A stretch of DNA of 64,000 bases from the NCBI RefSeq assembly GCF_000744095.1, contig NZ_JQLI01000001.1, positions 3,720,001 to 3,784,000 of the forward strand, read 5' to 3'. Shown here piece by piece: positions 52,085 to 60,286 of the stretch. This DNA comes from Cupriavidus necator A5-1. Lineage in GTDB: Bacteria > Pseudomonadota > Gammaproteobacteria > Burkholderiales > Burkholderiaceae. The notes below the pieces were generated by a model, which saw only the letters and a program-made list of their open reading frames with translations, was not told where the DNA came from and made no database searches. The translations under genes were made by a program, and so were the position numbers. Within the stretch, counting starts at the first letter, position 1. Every line of letters begins with the position of its first letter.

Positions 52085-52918
52085 TCAGTCCGTCTCCTGC
52101 TTGCCCGCGCCAAGCTGCCGGTACCGGTTGTAATGACGAATGGCACGTTGCGTGTCCCCCAGTTCGTCATGCAGCCGCGCAGCGTTATAGTGGGCGTCGG
52201 CAAAATCCGGCGCCAGGCTGATGCTCTCGTGGTAGTTGGCGAGCGCCTCGCGATAGGCGCCCGCATCCTCCATGGCCACCGCCAGGTTGTAGTAGACCAG
52301 GGGCGCATCCGGAAAGCGCGCCAGCGCCTCCCGGTACAGCTCGATCGCCTCCGCGAAGCGCGACTGGTCGCACAGCAGGCAACCCAGGTTCAGCCAGGCG
52401 TCAAGCAGGCCGGCATCCTCGGTGAGCGCCCGGCGGTACGCCGATTCGGCCGCCGCCGGGTCGACCGGCTCCAGCTCCAGCGCCATCTCGAACAGTTCGG
52501 TACCACTGAAGCTGCCGGAGACATCATGCCCTGCCCGCCGCGCAAACTCGACCACGGTGCCGGGCCTGCCTTCCGGCTCGAAATCGATGATGCGCTGCCC
52601 GGTATCGACCTGCCAGGCACCGTACTCGTCCCTGACCGCAACCTCGCCGCCGACGGCGCGCACGCGCATGCCCGTCGCGGGGCGCCCCGCGCCCACGGCA
52701 TCGAGTCGCTGCAACGCGCGCACGATGTGGCGCGTGGGGACATGCGACGCCCTCAGTGACTGCGCGGTACGCAGCAACAGCACGTCCTGGAAGGCAAACT
52801 GCAGCTGTCCGCGCGCGCCCCGGCGCGGCGCGATCACGCCCGCGGCGACCAGGGCATTGACCACCGAGCGCGGAACGCCAAGCAGGGCCTGTACGTCGCG
52901 CAGCGTATAGAACTCCAT
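52085..52918 (-). CDS. MerR-type regulator fused to TPR repeats
   Basis: 277 residues. Residues 1-70 are a MerR-like winged helix (MEFYTLRDVQALLGVPRSVVNALVAAG). From about 145 to the end come tetratricopeptide repeats: AAESAYRRALTEDAGLLDAWLNLGCLL, AIELYREALARFPDAPLVYYNLAV, ALANYHESISLAPDFADAHYNAA. So it is a DNA-binding protein whose sensing part is a protein-binding TPR array, not a metal or drug pocket. It lies seven bases downstream of the Ku gene on the same strand, so the two are almost certainly one operon. Confidence 0.9.
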   Translation of the reverse strand: MEFYTLRDVQALLGVPRSVVNALVAAGVIAPRRGARGQLQFAFQDVLLLRTAQSLRASHVPTRHIVRALQRLDAVGAGRPATGMRVRAVGGEVAVRDEYGAWQVDTGQRIIDFEPEGRPGTVVEFARRAGHDVSGSFSGTELFEMALELEPVDPAAAESAYRRALTEDAGLLDAWLNLGCLLCDQSRFAEAIELYREALARFPDAPLVYYNLAVAMEDAGAYREALANYHESISLAPDFADAHYNAARLHDELGDTQRAIRHYNRYRQLGAGKQETD

Positions 52919-52924
52919 TGCCGG

Positions 52925-53809
52925 CTATTTCCTCGCCGCCCGCTTCGGCAGGGTCGTCACGGTTTCGGCGCGCTTTGCGCTCTTGCGCGGCGCCGGCTCG
53001 CGCGCGGTCTTGGCGGCCGCAGGCCGCTTCTTAGCGGTGCTGAGGCTGTTGCGCAGCGCTTCCATCAGGTCGATCACCTCGCCGCCGGCGGACTCCGGCG
53101 CTTCCGCCGCGACGGTAATCTTCTTGCCGGCGATCTTCTTGTCGATCTGTTCCAGGATGCGCTGCTTCTCCTCGTCGGTATAGGCCGAGGGGTCGTAGCC
53201 CTCCACCGTGTTCTGTGCGATCAGCTGCTCGGCAAGCGCCAGTTCCGCGGGCTGCACGTCGGTGTGCTCGACATGCAGGTCCGCCATCGAGCGCACCTCG
53301 TCGGCGTACAGCAATTGCTGCAGGATCAGGCCATCGTCGCCGACGCGGATCTGGACCATGTACTGCTTGCCCTTCCATACCCACTTGGCCAGCGCGCAGG
53401 TGTCGGTCTTGCGCATCGCTTCAGAGAGCAGCGTGTAAGGCTTGGCGCCCCGCTTGTCGGGCCCGAGGTAGTAGGCCTTGTCGTAGTAGATCGGATCGAC
53501 GGCCTTGACCGGCATGAAGGCGATGATGTCGATGGTGTGCTGTGCCGCATCTTCCAGCGCCTTCAGCTCTTCCGCCGTGAAGGTGACGTAGCGGTCCTTC
53601 TCGAACTCATACCCTTTGACCATGTCGGCGCGGTCGACGACCACGTCCTCGCGCAGGCAGATGTACTGCTGGCGCAGGCGCGAGCCGCAGCCCTTGTGCA
53701 GCAGGTTGAAGGTGACGGACGATTTGCTTTCGGTAGCGGAGTAGACCTTGACCGGTATCGAGACCAGGCCAAAGCTGACGGACAGGGAAGCGATGGAGCG
53801 TGCGACCAT
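52925..53809 (-). CDS. ku: Non-homologous end-joining protein Ku
   Basis: 294 residues, normal bacterial Ku length. Typical features: ARSIASLSVSFGLVSIPVKVYSATESKSSVTFNLLHKGC at the start, KGYEFEKDRYVTFTAEELKAL, and a Lys-rich basic C-terminal tail (KKRPAAAKTAREPAPRKSAKRAETVT) after the core. Bacterial Ku homodimers hold DNA double-strand ends and recruit LigD. No ligD is in the window. The only tight partner is the MerR-TPR gene downstream. Confidence 0.95.
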   Translation of the reverse strand: MVARSIASLSVSFGLVSIPVKVYSATESKSSVTFNLLHKGCGSRLRQQYICLREDVVVDRADMVKGYEFEKDRYVTFTAEELKALEDAAQHTIDIIAFMPVKAVDPIYYDKAYYLGPDKRGAKPYTLLSEAMRKTDTCALAKWVWKGKQYMVQIRVGDDGLILQQLLYADEVRSMADLHVEHTDVQPAELALAEQLIAQNTVEGYDPSAYTDEEKQRILEQIDKKIAGKKITVAAEAPESAGGEVIDLMEALRNSLSTAKKRPAAAKTAREPAPRKSAKRAETVTTLPKRAARK

Positions 53810-53964
53810 GGAGGGCTCCCGCGAGACAGGTTTCCTGAAAGGCTATACCGTGAGCGCGATGTCGGCAAAGTCGCCTGCTTCCAGTGGCGCCGACGGCACG
53901 CTCTACGATCCCGTTGCCCGCAACCTCGCTGAAGGGGCGGCAGCCCCCCTGCAAGAACCCGTGG

Positions 53965-55734
53965 TCAGGGCGCCGTTCCACCTTCAGCCCGGCACCTCGC
54001 GGGTACCTCGCCATACAGGGCCATCAGCGCGCTGGCGATGGCATTGGTCCAGCCGAATCCGTCCTGTAGCGGATATTCGCCGCCGCCCCCGCCCTTGGCA
54101 TGCGCTTCGCACTCCTCGATGCGGTACTTCTCCACCATCTTGCATTCGTGGGTGTAGAGGCTGGCCACCGTGGCCAGCCAGCGCTGCGCGATCTCGCGCG
54201 CCAGCGAGTCATGGCCGTAGCGCGCCAGTCCGCGCACGGCCAGCCATTGCAGCGGCGCCCAGCCGTTGGGATGGTCCCACTGCTGGCCGGACGTGAGTTC
54301 GGTGGTCGCGAGGCCGCCCTGGTCCAGCAGTCGCGCGAAAATCGCCTGCGCCACGGCCTGCGCCTGCGCGGGTGTTGCTAGGCCAAGGTAGAGCGGCATC
54401 ACCGTCGCCGCGGTCAGGCAGCGGCGCGGCTCGCCGCGGCACCAGTCATAGTCGACGAAGGCGCCTGCGGCCTCGTCCCACATGGTCTGCATGATGGCCG
54501 CTTCGCGTTGCTGCGCGGCGGCGCGATATTCCGCCGCATCCGCGTCGCCGGCCTGCCCGGCGAGCCCGGCAAGGCGCGTCTCCAGGTGCCACAGCAAGGC
54601 GTTCAGGTCCACCGGCAACATCGCCGTGGTGCGGATGGTAGCGAGGTTCGCGGGCTGCGCGGCGGCGGGCGTGTCGAGCCAGCGCGAACTGAAGTCCCAG
54701 CCCGATTCGGCGGCGGCGCGCAGGTCGCGGAACACCGCATGGTGCGGCCGGCCGCTGCACAGCGCGGTCTGCATGTCTTCCAGGAAGGCTTCCTCGCGCG
54801 GGCAGCAACGGTCATCCCAGTAGCGGTTGAGCACCACGCCGTCGGGCAGTCGGATCGCGCGCCGGTGCGCATGGCCGGGCCGCAGCGCGTGCGCGCCATC
54901 CATCCAGAAGGCATATTCGCGCCGCAGCTGCGGCAGGAAGTCGATGACGCGGGCGACCTGCTCGTGCTCCAGCAAGTCGACCATCAGCACGAACACCGGC
55001 GGTTGCGAGCGGCTCAGGTAGTAGTTGCGCGTGCCGTTGGGCACCAGCCCGTAGTTGTCGATCAGGTAGGCAAAGTTCTGCACCATCTCCAGCAGCAGGT
55101 CGCCGCGGCCGCTGGCCGCCAGCCCCAGCATCGTGAAGTACGAATCCCAGTAGTACAGCTCGCCGAAGCGCCCGCCAGGCACCACGTAGCGATGCGGCAG
55201 CGGCAGCAGCGACGAGCGCGGCGGGTGCGCCACCGGCATCCGCGTCAGCACCGGCCACAGGCCGTCGATATGCTCGCGCAGCGTGCAGGCGGGATCGGAG
55301 ACATAGTGGCTGTCCGGCACGGTGGCGCGGGTGAAATGCGCCTGCACGAAGTCGGCCAGCAGGAAGCCCGGCGTATTGCGCTGTTCGCGGTAGCGCGCCA
55401 CGATCAGCTCGGGATCGCAATTGGGGATGCAGTCCGGGAAGGTCTTGCTGTCGGCAAACAGGCCGCTGTGCTGCACGTCGACAAAGAGCTCGCCATAGCG
55501 CGACGCTGGTGACTGCGCATCGGCCTGCGCGCAGCTTGGCAGCACATGCGGCGCGGGGCATTCGCGGTGCGTGACCAGCGGCGGGCTTGCCACCGCATGG
55601 ACCTTGGCGGGCGCGGCCGACGGCCCCGCGACCGCGCCGGCGCCATCCGGCGTGGCCGGGTCCGTGCGCGGCACCGTGTGGCCGCCCCTGGCCGCGATTG
55701 CGCCGGGCGCGGGAGCAGGGTCACTGGTCCGCAT
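53965..55734 (-). CDS. treA: Trehalase, GH37 family
   Basis: 589 residues from ATG 55734, which overlaps the end of the SDR remnant. Both GH37 signatures are present: PGGRFGELYYWDSYFTMLGL and QWDHPNGWAPLQWL, with the catalytic Asp/Glu region (AAESGWDFSSRW and GGGGGEYPLQDGFGWTN). The enzyme splits trehalose into two glucoses. The first 90 residues are Ala/Pro-rich and contain no recognisable export signal, so location (TreF-like cytoplasmic or TreA-like periplasmic) is uncertain. Translation may depend on coupling to the truncated SDR frame. Confidence 0.9.
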   Translation of the reverse strand: MRTSDPAPAPGAIAARGGHTVPRTDPATPDGAGAVAGPSAAPAKVHAVASPPLVTHRECPAPHVLPSCAQADAQSPASRYGELFVDVQHSGLFADSKTFPDCIPNCDPELIVARYREQRNTPGFLLADFVQAHFTRATVPDSHYVSDPACTLREHIDGLWPVLTRMPVAHPPRSSLLPLPHRYVVPGGRFGELYYWDSYFTMLGLAASGRGDLLLEMVQNFAYLIDNYGLVPNGTRNYYLSRSQPPVFVLMVDLLEHEQVARVIDFLPQLRREYAFWMDGAHALRPGHAHRRAIRLPDGVVLNRYWDDRCCPREEAFLEDMQTALCSGRPHHAVFRDLRAAAESGWDFSSRWLDTPAAAQPANLATIRTTAMLPVDLNALLWHLETRLAGLAGQAGDADAAEYRAAAQQREAAIMQTMWDEAAGAFVDYDWCRGEPRRCLTAATVMPLYLGLATPAQAQAVAQAIFARLLDQGGLATTELTSGQQWDHPNGWAPLQWLAVRGLARYGHDSLAREIAQRWLATVASLYTHECKMVEKYRIEECEAHAKGGGGGEYPLQDGFGWTNAIASALMALYGEVPARCRAEGGTAP

Positions 55735-55915
55735 AGTTCCACAGCAGGCCGCCATCGGCCAGCATGGTGACGCCGGTGATGTAGTCCGCTTCGCTGCTGG
55801 CCAGGAACGCCGCCAGCACGACGTCGGCGCCGTCCTGCGCCAGCCGGCGCGCGACGGCGCGGCCGATGCCGCTGGCACTGCCGGTGACGAACGCCGTCTT
55901 GCCTGTCAGCCTCAT
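55721..55915 (-). pseudogene. Short-chain dehydrogenase remnant with internal deletion
   Basis: A 64-codon frame that begins MRLTGKTAFVTGSASGIGRAV (the NAD-binding TGxxxGIG start of an SDR) and jumps directly from ADVVLAAFL to ASSEADYITGVTMLADGGLLWNYADQ, the C-terminal end of the same family (glucose 1-dehydrogenase-like). About 180-190 residues with the Tyr-Lys active site are gone, in frame. GGAG precedes the ATG. Its stop overlaps the start of the trehalase gene. Confidence 0.85.
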
Positions 55916-56074
55916 GGGGGCGTCTCCGTGCGTGAGCGCGCGGCGGGGGCGTCGCGGGCCCATGACCATTAGGAGCCGTGGCCGGCCGGGAAGTTCTCGG
56001 GCAGCCGCTATCCGCGCGGCGAAGTGCAATCCGTCTTGTGGCGAGTACAAGGCTTCAGGCGCCGCGAATGCCGG

Positions 56075-57172
56075 TCAGGCAGGCAAACCCTCCGTGACCG
56101 CGCCGGCAACAGCCAGCGCCCGCCGCGGCAGCCACACCCGCACCGCCAGTCCGCGCGGCGCGGCATTGCGCGCCACCACCATGCCGCCATGCGCGGCGAT
56201 CGCCGCCTGCGCGATGCTCAGCCCCAGTCCCGCACCCGCGGGCTGGCCGGGGCCGCTGCGCACGCGGTAGAAGGGCTCGAACAGGCTGGCCAGCGCGTCT
56301 TCCGGCACGCCCGGGCCACCGTCGACGATATCGAGCCGGATCGATTCGTCATTGGCGCAAAGCGCCACTGTCACCGGCACGGCGGGATCGGTGTATCGCA
56401 CCGCATTGCGCAGGATGTTCTCGATGGCGCTGCCCAGCGCGGCCGCGTCGGCGTCGACCAGCAGCTCGTGCGGCGGCGCCCAGCGGATCGCCACGCCGCG
56501 GGCCGCGGCCTCGAAGCGCGCGTCGGCGACGACGGCGTCGACCAGTCCGGCCAGGTCGATGGCGCTGCGCACCGGCGCGACCGCATGCAGCCGCGCGAGC
56601 TGCAGCGTGCGCTCGACCAGCGCGTCGAGCCGTTCGGTCTCGCGCTCGATGCGCTCGAACTGCAGTTCGAGCGTGGCATCGCGGCGGCGCGCCAGTTCCA
56701 GCGACAGGCGCAGGCGGCCCAGCGGCGAGCGCAGTTCGTGCGCGATATTGCGCAGCAGCTGCTCGCGCCAGTCCATCCGGTGCTGCACGCGGTCGGCCAT
56801 GACATCGAAGTCCCGCGCCAGCTGGCCCAGTTCGTCGGCGCGCCGCGCCAGCGCTGGCGGCGTGCGTGCGCTCAGCTCACCGGCGGCAAGCGCCTGCGTG
56901 GCCTCGCGCAGCCGGCGCGTGGGGCCGGTCACCATCGCCCACAGCCAGCGCCGCAGCCCCGGCCGCCCCTGCGCCGACGCCACCTCGACCGCTTCCTCGG
57001 TCAGCGCGGCCGGGCCCAGGCCGTCCAGCGCATCGAAGCGGTACCAGGCCACCGCCGCGGTCAGCGCCATGCCGATGCCGACAATCGCCGCCGCGCACAG
57101 CCAGAAGGTGAGGAAGTTGCGCCAGAACAGCGGCAGCGGAAACAGCGCACGCACGCGGCGCCAAGGCGTCAT
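56075..57172 (-). CDS. Sensor histidine kinase, PfeS-like
   Basis: 365 residues. One clear membrane helix (about 20-43, LTFWLCAAAIVGIGMALTAAVAWY), a very short sensing region (44-75), a HAMP-like segment (TRRLREATQALAAGEL), the His box with H145 in LRNIAHELRSPLGRL, N box NILRNAVRYTD and G boxes DGGPGVP and GAGLGLSIA. It overlaps the response-regulator stop (ATGA 57169-57172). A divergent PfeA-like enterobactin receptor two genes away makes a PfeS-type iron-siderophore sensor likely (inference). Confidence 0.88.
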   Translation of the reverse strand: MTPWRRVRALFPLPLFWRNFLTFWLCAAAIVGIGMALTAAVAWYRFDALDGLGPAALTEEAVEVASAQGRPGLRRWLWAMVTGPTRRLREATQALAAGELSARTPPALARRADELGQLARDFDVMADRVQHRMDWREQLLRNIAHELRSPLGRLRLSLELARRRDATLELQFERIERETERLDALVERTLQLARLHAVAPVRSAIDLAGLVDAVVADARFEAAARGVAIRWAPPHELLVDADAAALGSAIENILRNAVRYTDPAVPVTVALCANDESIRLDIVDGGPGVPEDALASLFEPFYRVRSGPGQPAGAGLGLSIAQAAIAAHGGMVVARNAAPRGLAVRVWLPRRALAVAGAVTEGLPA

Positions 57173-57894
57173 GGCGCCTGCACCAGCATATAACCCTGCG
57201 CGCGCAGGTTACGGATCAGCAGCGGCGAGATCTCTCCGTCGAGGGCCAGCTTGCGCCGCAGCACGCTGATATGGGTATCGATGCTGCGGTCATAGCGTTC
57301 GGGCGCGCGGCCCAGCGCGAACCGGCCGATCTCCGCGCGCGCCACCACGCGCCCCGGCGAGCGCAGCAGGATCTCGAGCACGCGCTGTTCCGCGCCGGTC
57401 AGCACCGCCTGCGCATCGCCGTGCGAGGCCACGCCCGAAGCCAGGTCGAGCCGCAGCGCGCCGGCCTGCAGCCACTGGCATTGCGCCGGCTGCGCCGGGG
57501 CGCCGCCGGTGTGGAAGCGGCGCAGCACCGCATGCATGCGCGCCTTCAGCTCGCGCGGGCTGAAGGGCTTGCTCAGATAGTCGTCGGCGCCGAGTTCGAG
57601 CCCCAGCACGCGGTCGGTTTCATCGCCGTGCGCGGTGAACATGATCACTGGGCGCTGCGAGCGCGCGCGGTGCTGCCGGAGCAGTTCCAGCCCGTTGCCG
57701 TCGGGCAGCATCAGGTCGAGCAGGGCGACGTCGTAGTCGTTGAGCGCCAGCAGGGTCTCGCCCTGCTCGCGGGTGTGGGCCAGCGTGACCGTGCAGTGAT
57801 CGGGCTCCAGGTACTCGCGCAGCATCTGCGCCAGCTCCAGGTCGTCGTCGATCAGCAGCACGCGCGCGGGCGCGGTGTTGGTGGACTGCTGCAT
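57169..57894 (-). CDS. OmpR-family response regulator, PfeR-like
   Basis: 241 residues from ATG 57894. Receiver with D60 (VALLDLMLPDGNG), DDD acidic pocket (VLLIDDDLEL) and Lys in DDYLSKPFSP; winged-helix OmpR/PhoB C-terminus (SVLRRKLALDGEISPLLIRNLRAQGYML). It is the first gene of a regulator-kinase operon and is divergent from a TonB receptor 162 bases away. In Pseudomonas the same arrangement (pfeR-pfeS beside pfeA) makes the receptor respond to enterobactin; I infer a similar role. Confidence 0.9.
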   Translation of the reverse strand: MQQSTNTAPARVLLIDDDLELAQMLREYLEPDHCTVTLAHTREQGETLLALNDYDVALLDLMLPDGNGLELLRQHRARSQRPVIMFTAHGDETDRVLGLELGADDYLSKPFSPRELKARMHAVLRRFHTGGAPAQPAQCQWLQAGALRLDLASGVASHGDAQAVLTGAEQRVLEILLRSPGRVVARAEIGRFALGRAPERYDRSIDTHISVLRRKLALDGEISPLLIRNLRAQGYMLVQAP

Positions 57895-58020
57895 GAAGCC
57901 TGTGCGGGGGGGCTGGCCGGCGTGGCCGGTATGCCGCGCCCCGGTTCCGTCAAGAAACGTCAAGAAAACAAAAGCTTTCCAAAGTGACCGGCAAGCAATT
58001 TGTAACCGGAATTCTAATAT

Positions 58021-58039
58021 GAGAATGATTGTTATTTAC
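58021..58039 (+). promoter_or_regulatory. Fur box upstream of the PfeA-like receptor
   Basis: GAGAATGATTGTTATTTAC matches the 19-base Fur consensus at about 13 positions. It lies 18 bases before the receptor start, so it overlaps the transcription/translation start region and should give iron repression. Confidence 0.65.
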
Positions 58040-58056
58040 ATAAAACGAGGAAAATA

Positions 58057-60198
58057 ATGAAGGACAGGCAAGCCGCCAACGGGTACGGGTCGGCAGCAGG
58101 GGCGGCAATACAGGCCGGGCAATGGAGCCGGATCGTGGCGGCGCTTTGCGCTGTTACCGCCGCCACCGGCGCAACGGGCGCGTGGGCCCAGGCGGCGGAG
58201 TCCGGGGCGGATTCCAAGACAGAAACCACCCTCGCCACCGTGGTGGTCACCGCCGCCGGCAGCGCGCAGGACATCCGCGACGCGCCCGCGTCGATCAGCG
58301 TGGTCCCGCGCGAAGACCTGGAGAACAAGGCATATCGGGACATCAACGACGCGCTGGCAGAAGTGCCGGGCGTGGTCCTCAGCGGCGGCGGCGACCGGCA
58401 GGACATCAGCCTGCGCGGCATGGGCGCCAAGTACACGCAGATCCTGATCGACGGCAAGCGCCAGAGCTCGCGCGAGACCCGCACCAACTCCGACTCGTCC
58501 GGCGTGGAAAGCGGCTGGACGCCACCGCTGTCGGCGATCGAGCGCATCGAGGTGGTGCGTGGGCCGATGTCCTCGCTGTATGGCTCCGACGCGATGGGCG
58601 GCGTGATCAACATCATCACGCGCAAGGTGCCGAAGCAATGGACCGGCGAGCTGCGCGGCGACGCCACGCTGCAGGAGAACCGCGACTCGGGAGATATCTA
58701 CCAGGGCAATTTCTACCTGGCCGGACCGCTGAAGACCGATCTGCTGGGCCTGCAGCTGTACGGCCAGAGCACCCACCGGATCGAGGACGATATCGAAAAC
58801 GGCTTCCGCGGCCGCCGCGCCGAGAACCTGACTGCCAAGCTCGCGTTGACGCCCAGCCGCCACCACGACATCGTGTTCGAGGCCACCGCCATGCGCCAGC
58901 TGCGCAGCGAGACCGTCGGCAAGACCGTGGCGCCGCTGCCGCCCGGCACCGCCTGCCCGCGCACCGGCTGCCCGGCCTCATCCGAGACCGACTATCGCAG
59001 CGAGAAATACGCGCTGTCACATACCGGCCGCTGGGGCTTCGGCGTCTCCGACAGCTACATCCAGCAGGAGGAATTCGACAACCGCAGCCGCCAGATGAAG
59101 ATCAAGAACCTGGACCTGCGCACCAGCTGGGCGCTGCCGCTGGGCAACCACATGCTGTCGGTCGGCGGCGAGTACCTGGACCAGCGCCTCGCCGACCAGA
59201 CCGGCAACCAGATCGCCGGCGGCCCGAGCCGGGTCGAGCGCTACCAGTGGGCGCTCTTTGCCGAGGACGAATGGCGGCTGGCGCAGAGCTTTGCCGTGAC
59301 CGGCGGCGTGCGCATGGACCACGACAAGACCTTCGGCCAGCACTACAGCCCGCGGCTGTACGGCGTCTGGCACGCGGCCGAGCGCTGGACGGTCAAGGGC
59401 GGCGTGTCGACGGGCTTCCGTGCGCCGGACCTGCGCCAGACCGTGGCCGGCTGGGGCCAGACCAGCCGCGGCGGCAATATGTATGGCAACCCCGGCCTGA
59501 AGCCGGAGACCATGCTGACGCAGGAACTGGGGCTGCTGTATGACCGGGGCAATGGCCTGCAGGCCGGCGTGACGCTGTTCAACAATGACTTCAAGGACAA
59601 GATCACGCGCGTGGCCTGCCCCATCACGCAGTGCACCGACGGCCCCAACCAGTTCGGCGCCGCGCCGACCACGTACATGAACGTGGACCGCGCCTGGTCG
59701 CGCGGCGTGGAGGCGAGCCTGCGCTGGCCCATCGCCCGGGCCTGGTCGCTGACCGGCAGCTACACCTACACCAGGTCGGAACAGAAGACCGGGCAGTACC
59801 AGGGCCAGCCGCTGAACCAGTTGCCGATGCCTTCTCCATCGGCCGCCAGTTCAGCGTGGCCACCAGCAGGTGCTCGAGCGGCTGGTGCCGATGTGGCGCG
59901 CGGGCCTGATCGGCAAGGCGGCGCCTGCCCAAGCGCCCAGGCCGGGCGCGCGCGTGTCGTGGTGGGACCCGCAGCCGATCGTGGCAAGGAGAGCCAGCCG
60001 ATCACCGGGCCGTCGTCCAGCACGGTAGTGGCGCCGTCGTACACCTTTGTCGACCTGGGTGCGACCTGTGCGGTGACGAAGAACGTGTCGGTGTTTGCCG
60101 GCATCTACAACCTGTTCGACAAGCAGGTCAACTACACCGACTACGGCTATGTCGAGGACGGCCGGCGCTACTGGCTCAGTATGTCGGTGAAGTTCTGA
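58057..60198 (+). CDS. TonB-dependent receptor, PfeA/IrgA/CirA-like catecholate receptor
   Basis: 713 residues. After a signal peptide (IVAALCAVTAATGATGAWAQ, about 26-45) comes the TonB box/plug (DIRDAPASISVVPREDLENK, DINDALAEVPGVVLSGGGDRQDISLRGMG) and the enterobactin-receptor hallmark RTNSDSSGVESGW followed by ERIEVVRGPMSSLYGSDAMGG. The barrel ends YWLSMSVKF with a terminal Phe. Between about 59823 and 59985 (residues 590-643) the protein is Ala/Gly/Arg-rich and out of character; neighbouring frames contain receptor-like AFSIGRQFSVAT, so the frame has been disturbed and restored. Flanks are normal (LNQLPM and GKESQPITGP). GAGGA precedes ATG. Confidence 0.87.
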   Translation: MKDRQAANGYGSAAGAAIQAGQWSRIVAALCAVTAATGATGAWAQAAESGADSKTETTLATVVVTAAGSAQDIRDAPASISVVPREDLENKAYRDINDALAEVPGVVLSGGGDRQDISLRGMGAKYTQILIDGKRQSSRETRTNSDSSGVESGWTPPLSAIERIEVVRGPMSSLYGSDAMGGVINIITRKVPKQWTGELRGDATLQENRDSGDIYQGNFYLAGPLKTDLLGLQLYGQSTHRIEDDIENGFRGRRAENLTAKLALTPSRHHDIVFEATAMRQLRSETVGKTVAPLPPGTACPRTGCPASSETDYRSEKYALSHTGRWGFGVSDSYIQQEEFDNRSRQMKIKNLDLRTSWALPLGNHMLSVGGEYLDQRLADQTGNQIAGGPSRVERYQWALFAEDEWRLAQSFAVTGGVRMDHDKTFGQHYSPRLYGVWHAAERWTVKGGVSTGFRAPDLRQTVAGWGQTSRGGNMYGNPGLKPETMLTQELGLLYDRGNGLQAGVTLFNNDFKDKITRVACPITQCTDGPNQFGAAPTTYMNVDRAWSRGVEASLRWPIARAWSLTGSYTYTRSEQKTGQYQGQPLNQLPMPSPSAASSAWPPAGARAAGADVARGPDRQGGACPSAQAGRARVVVGPAADRGKESQPITGPSSSTVVAPSYTFVDLGATCAVTKNVSVFAGIYNLFDKQVNYTDYGYVEDGRRYWLSMSVKF

Positions 60199-60286
60199 GC
60201 TGCACGCTACAACGCGCCGGCGGCGCTGAGCCGGCGGGGTGGGCCTGTGACATGAGCGGCCCGGTACCGCAGCTCACACCTCCGGC

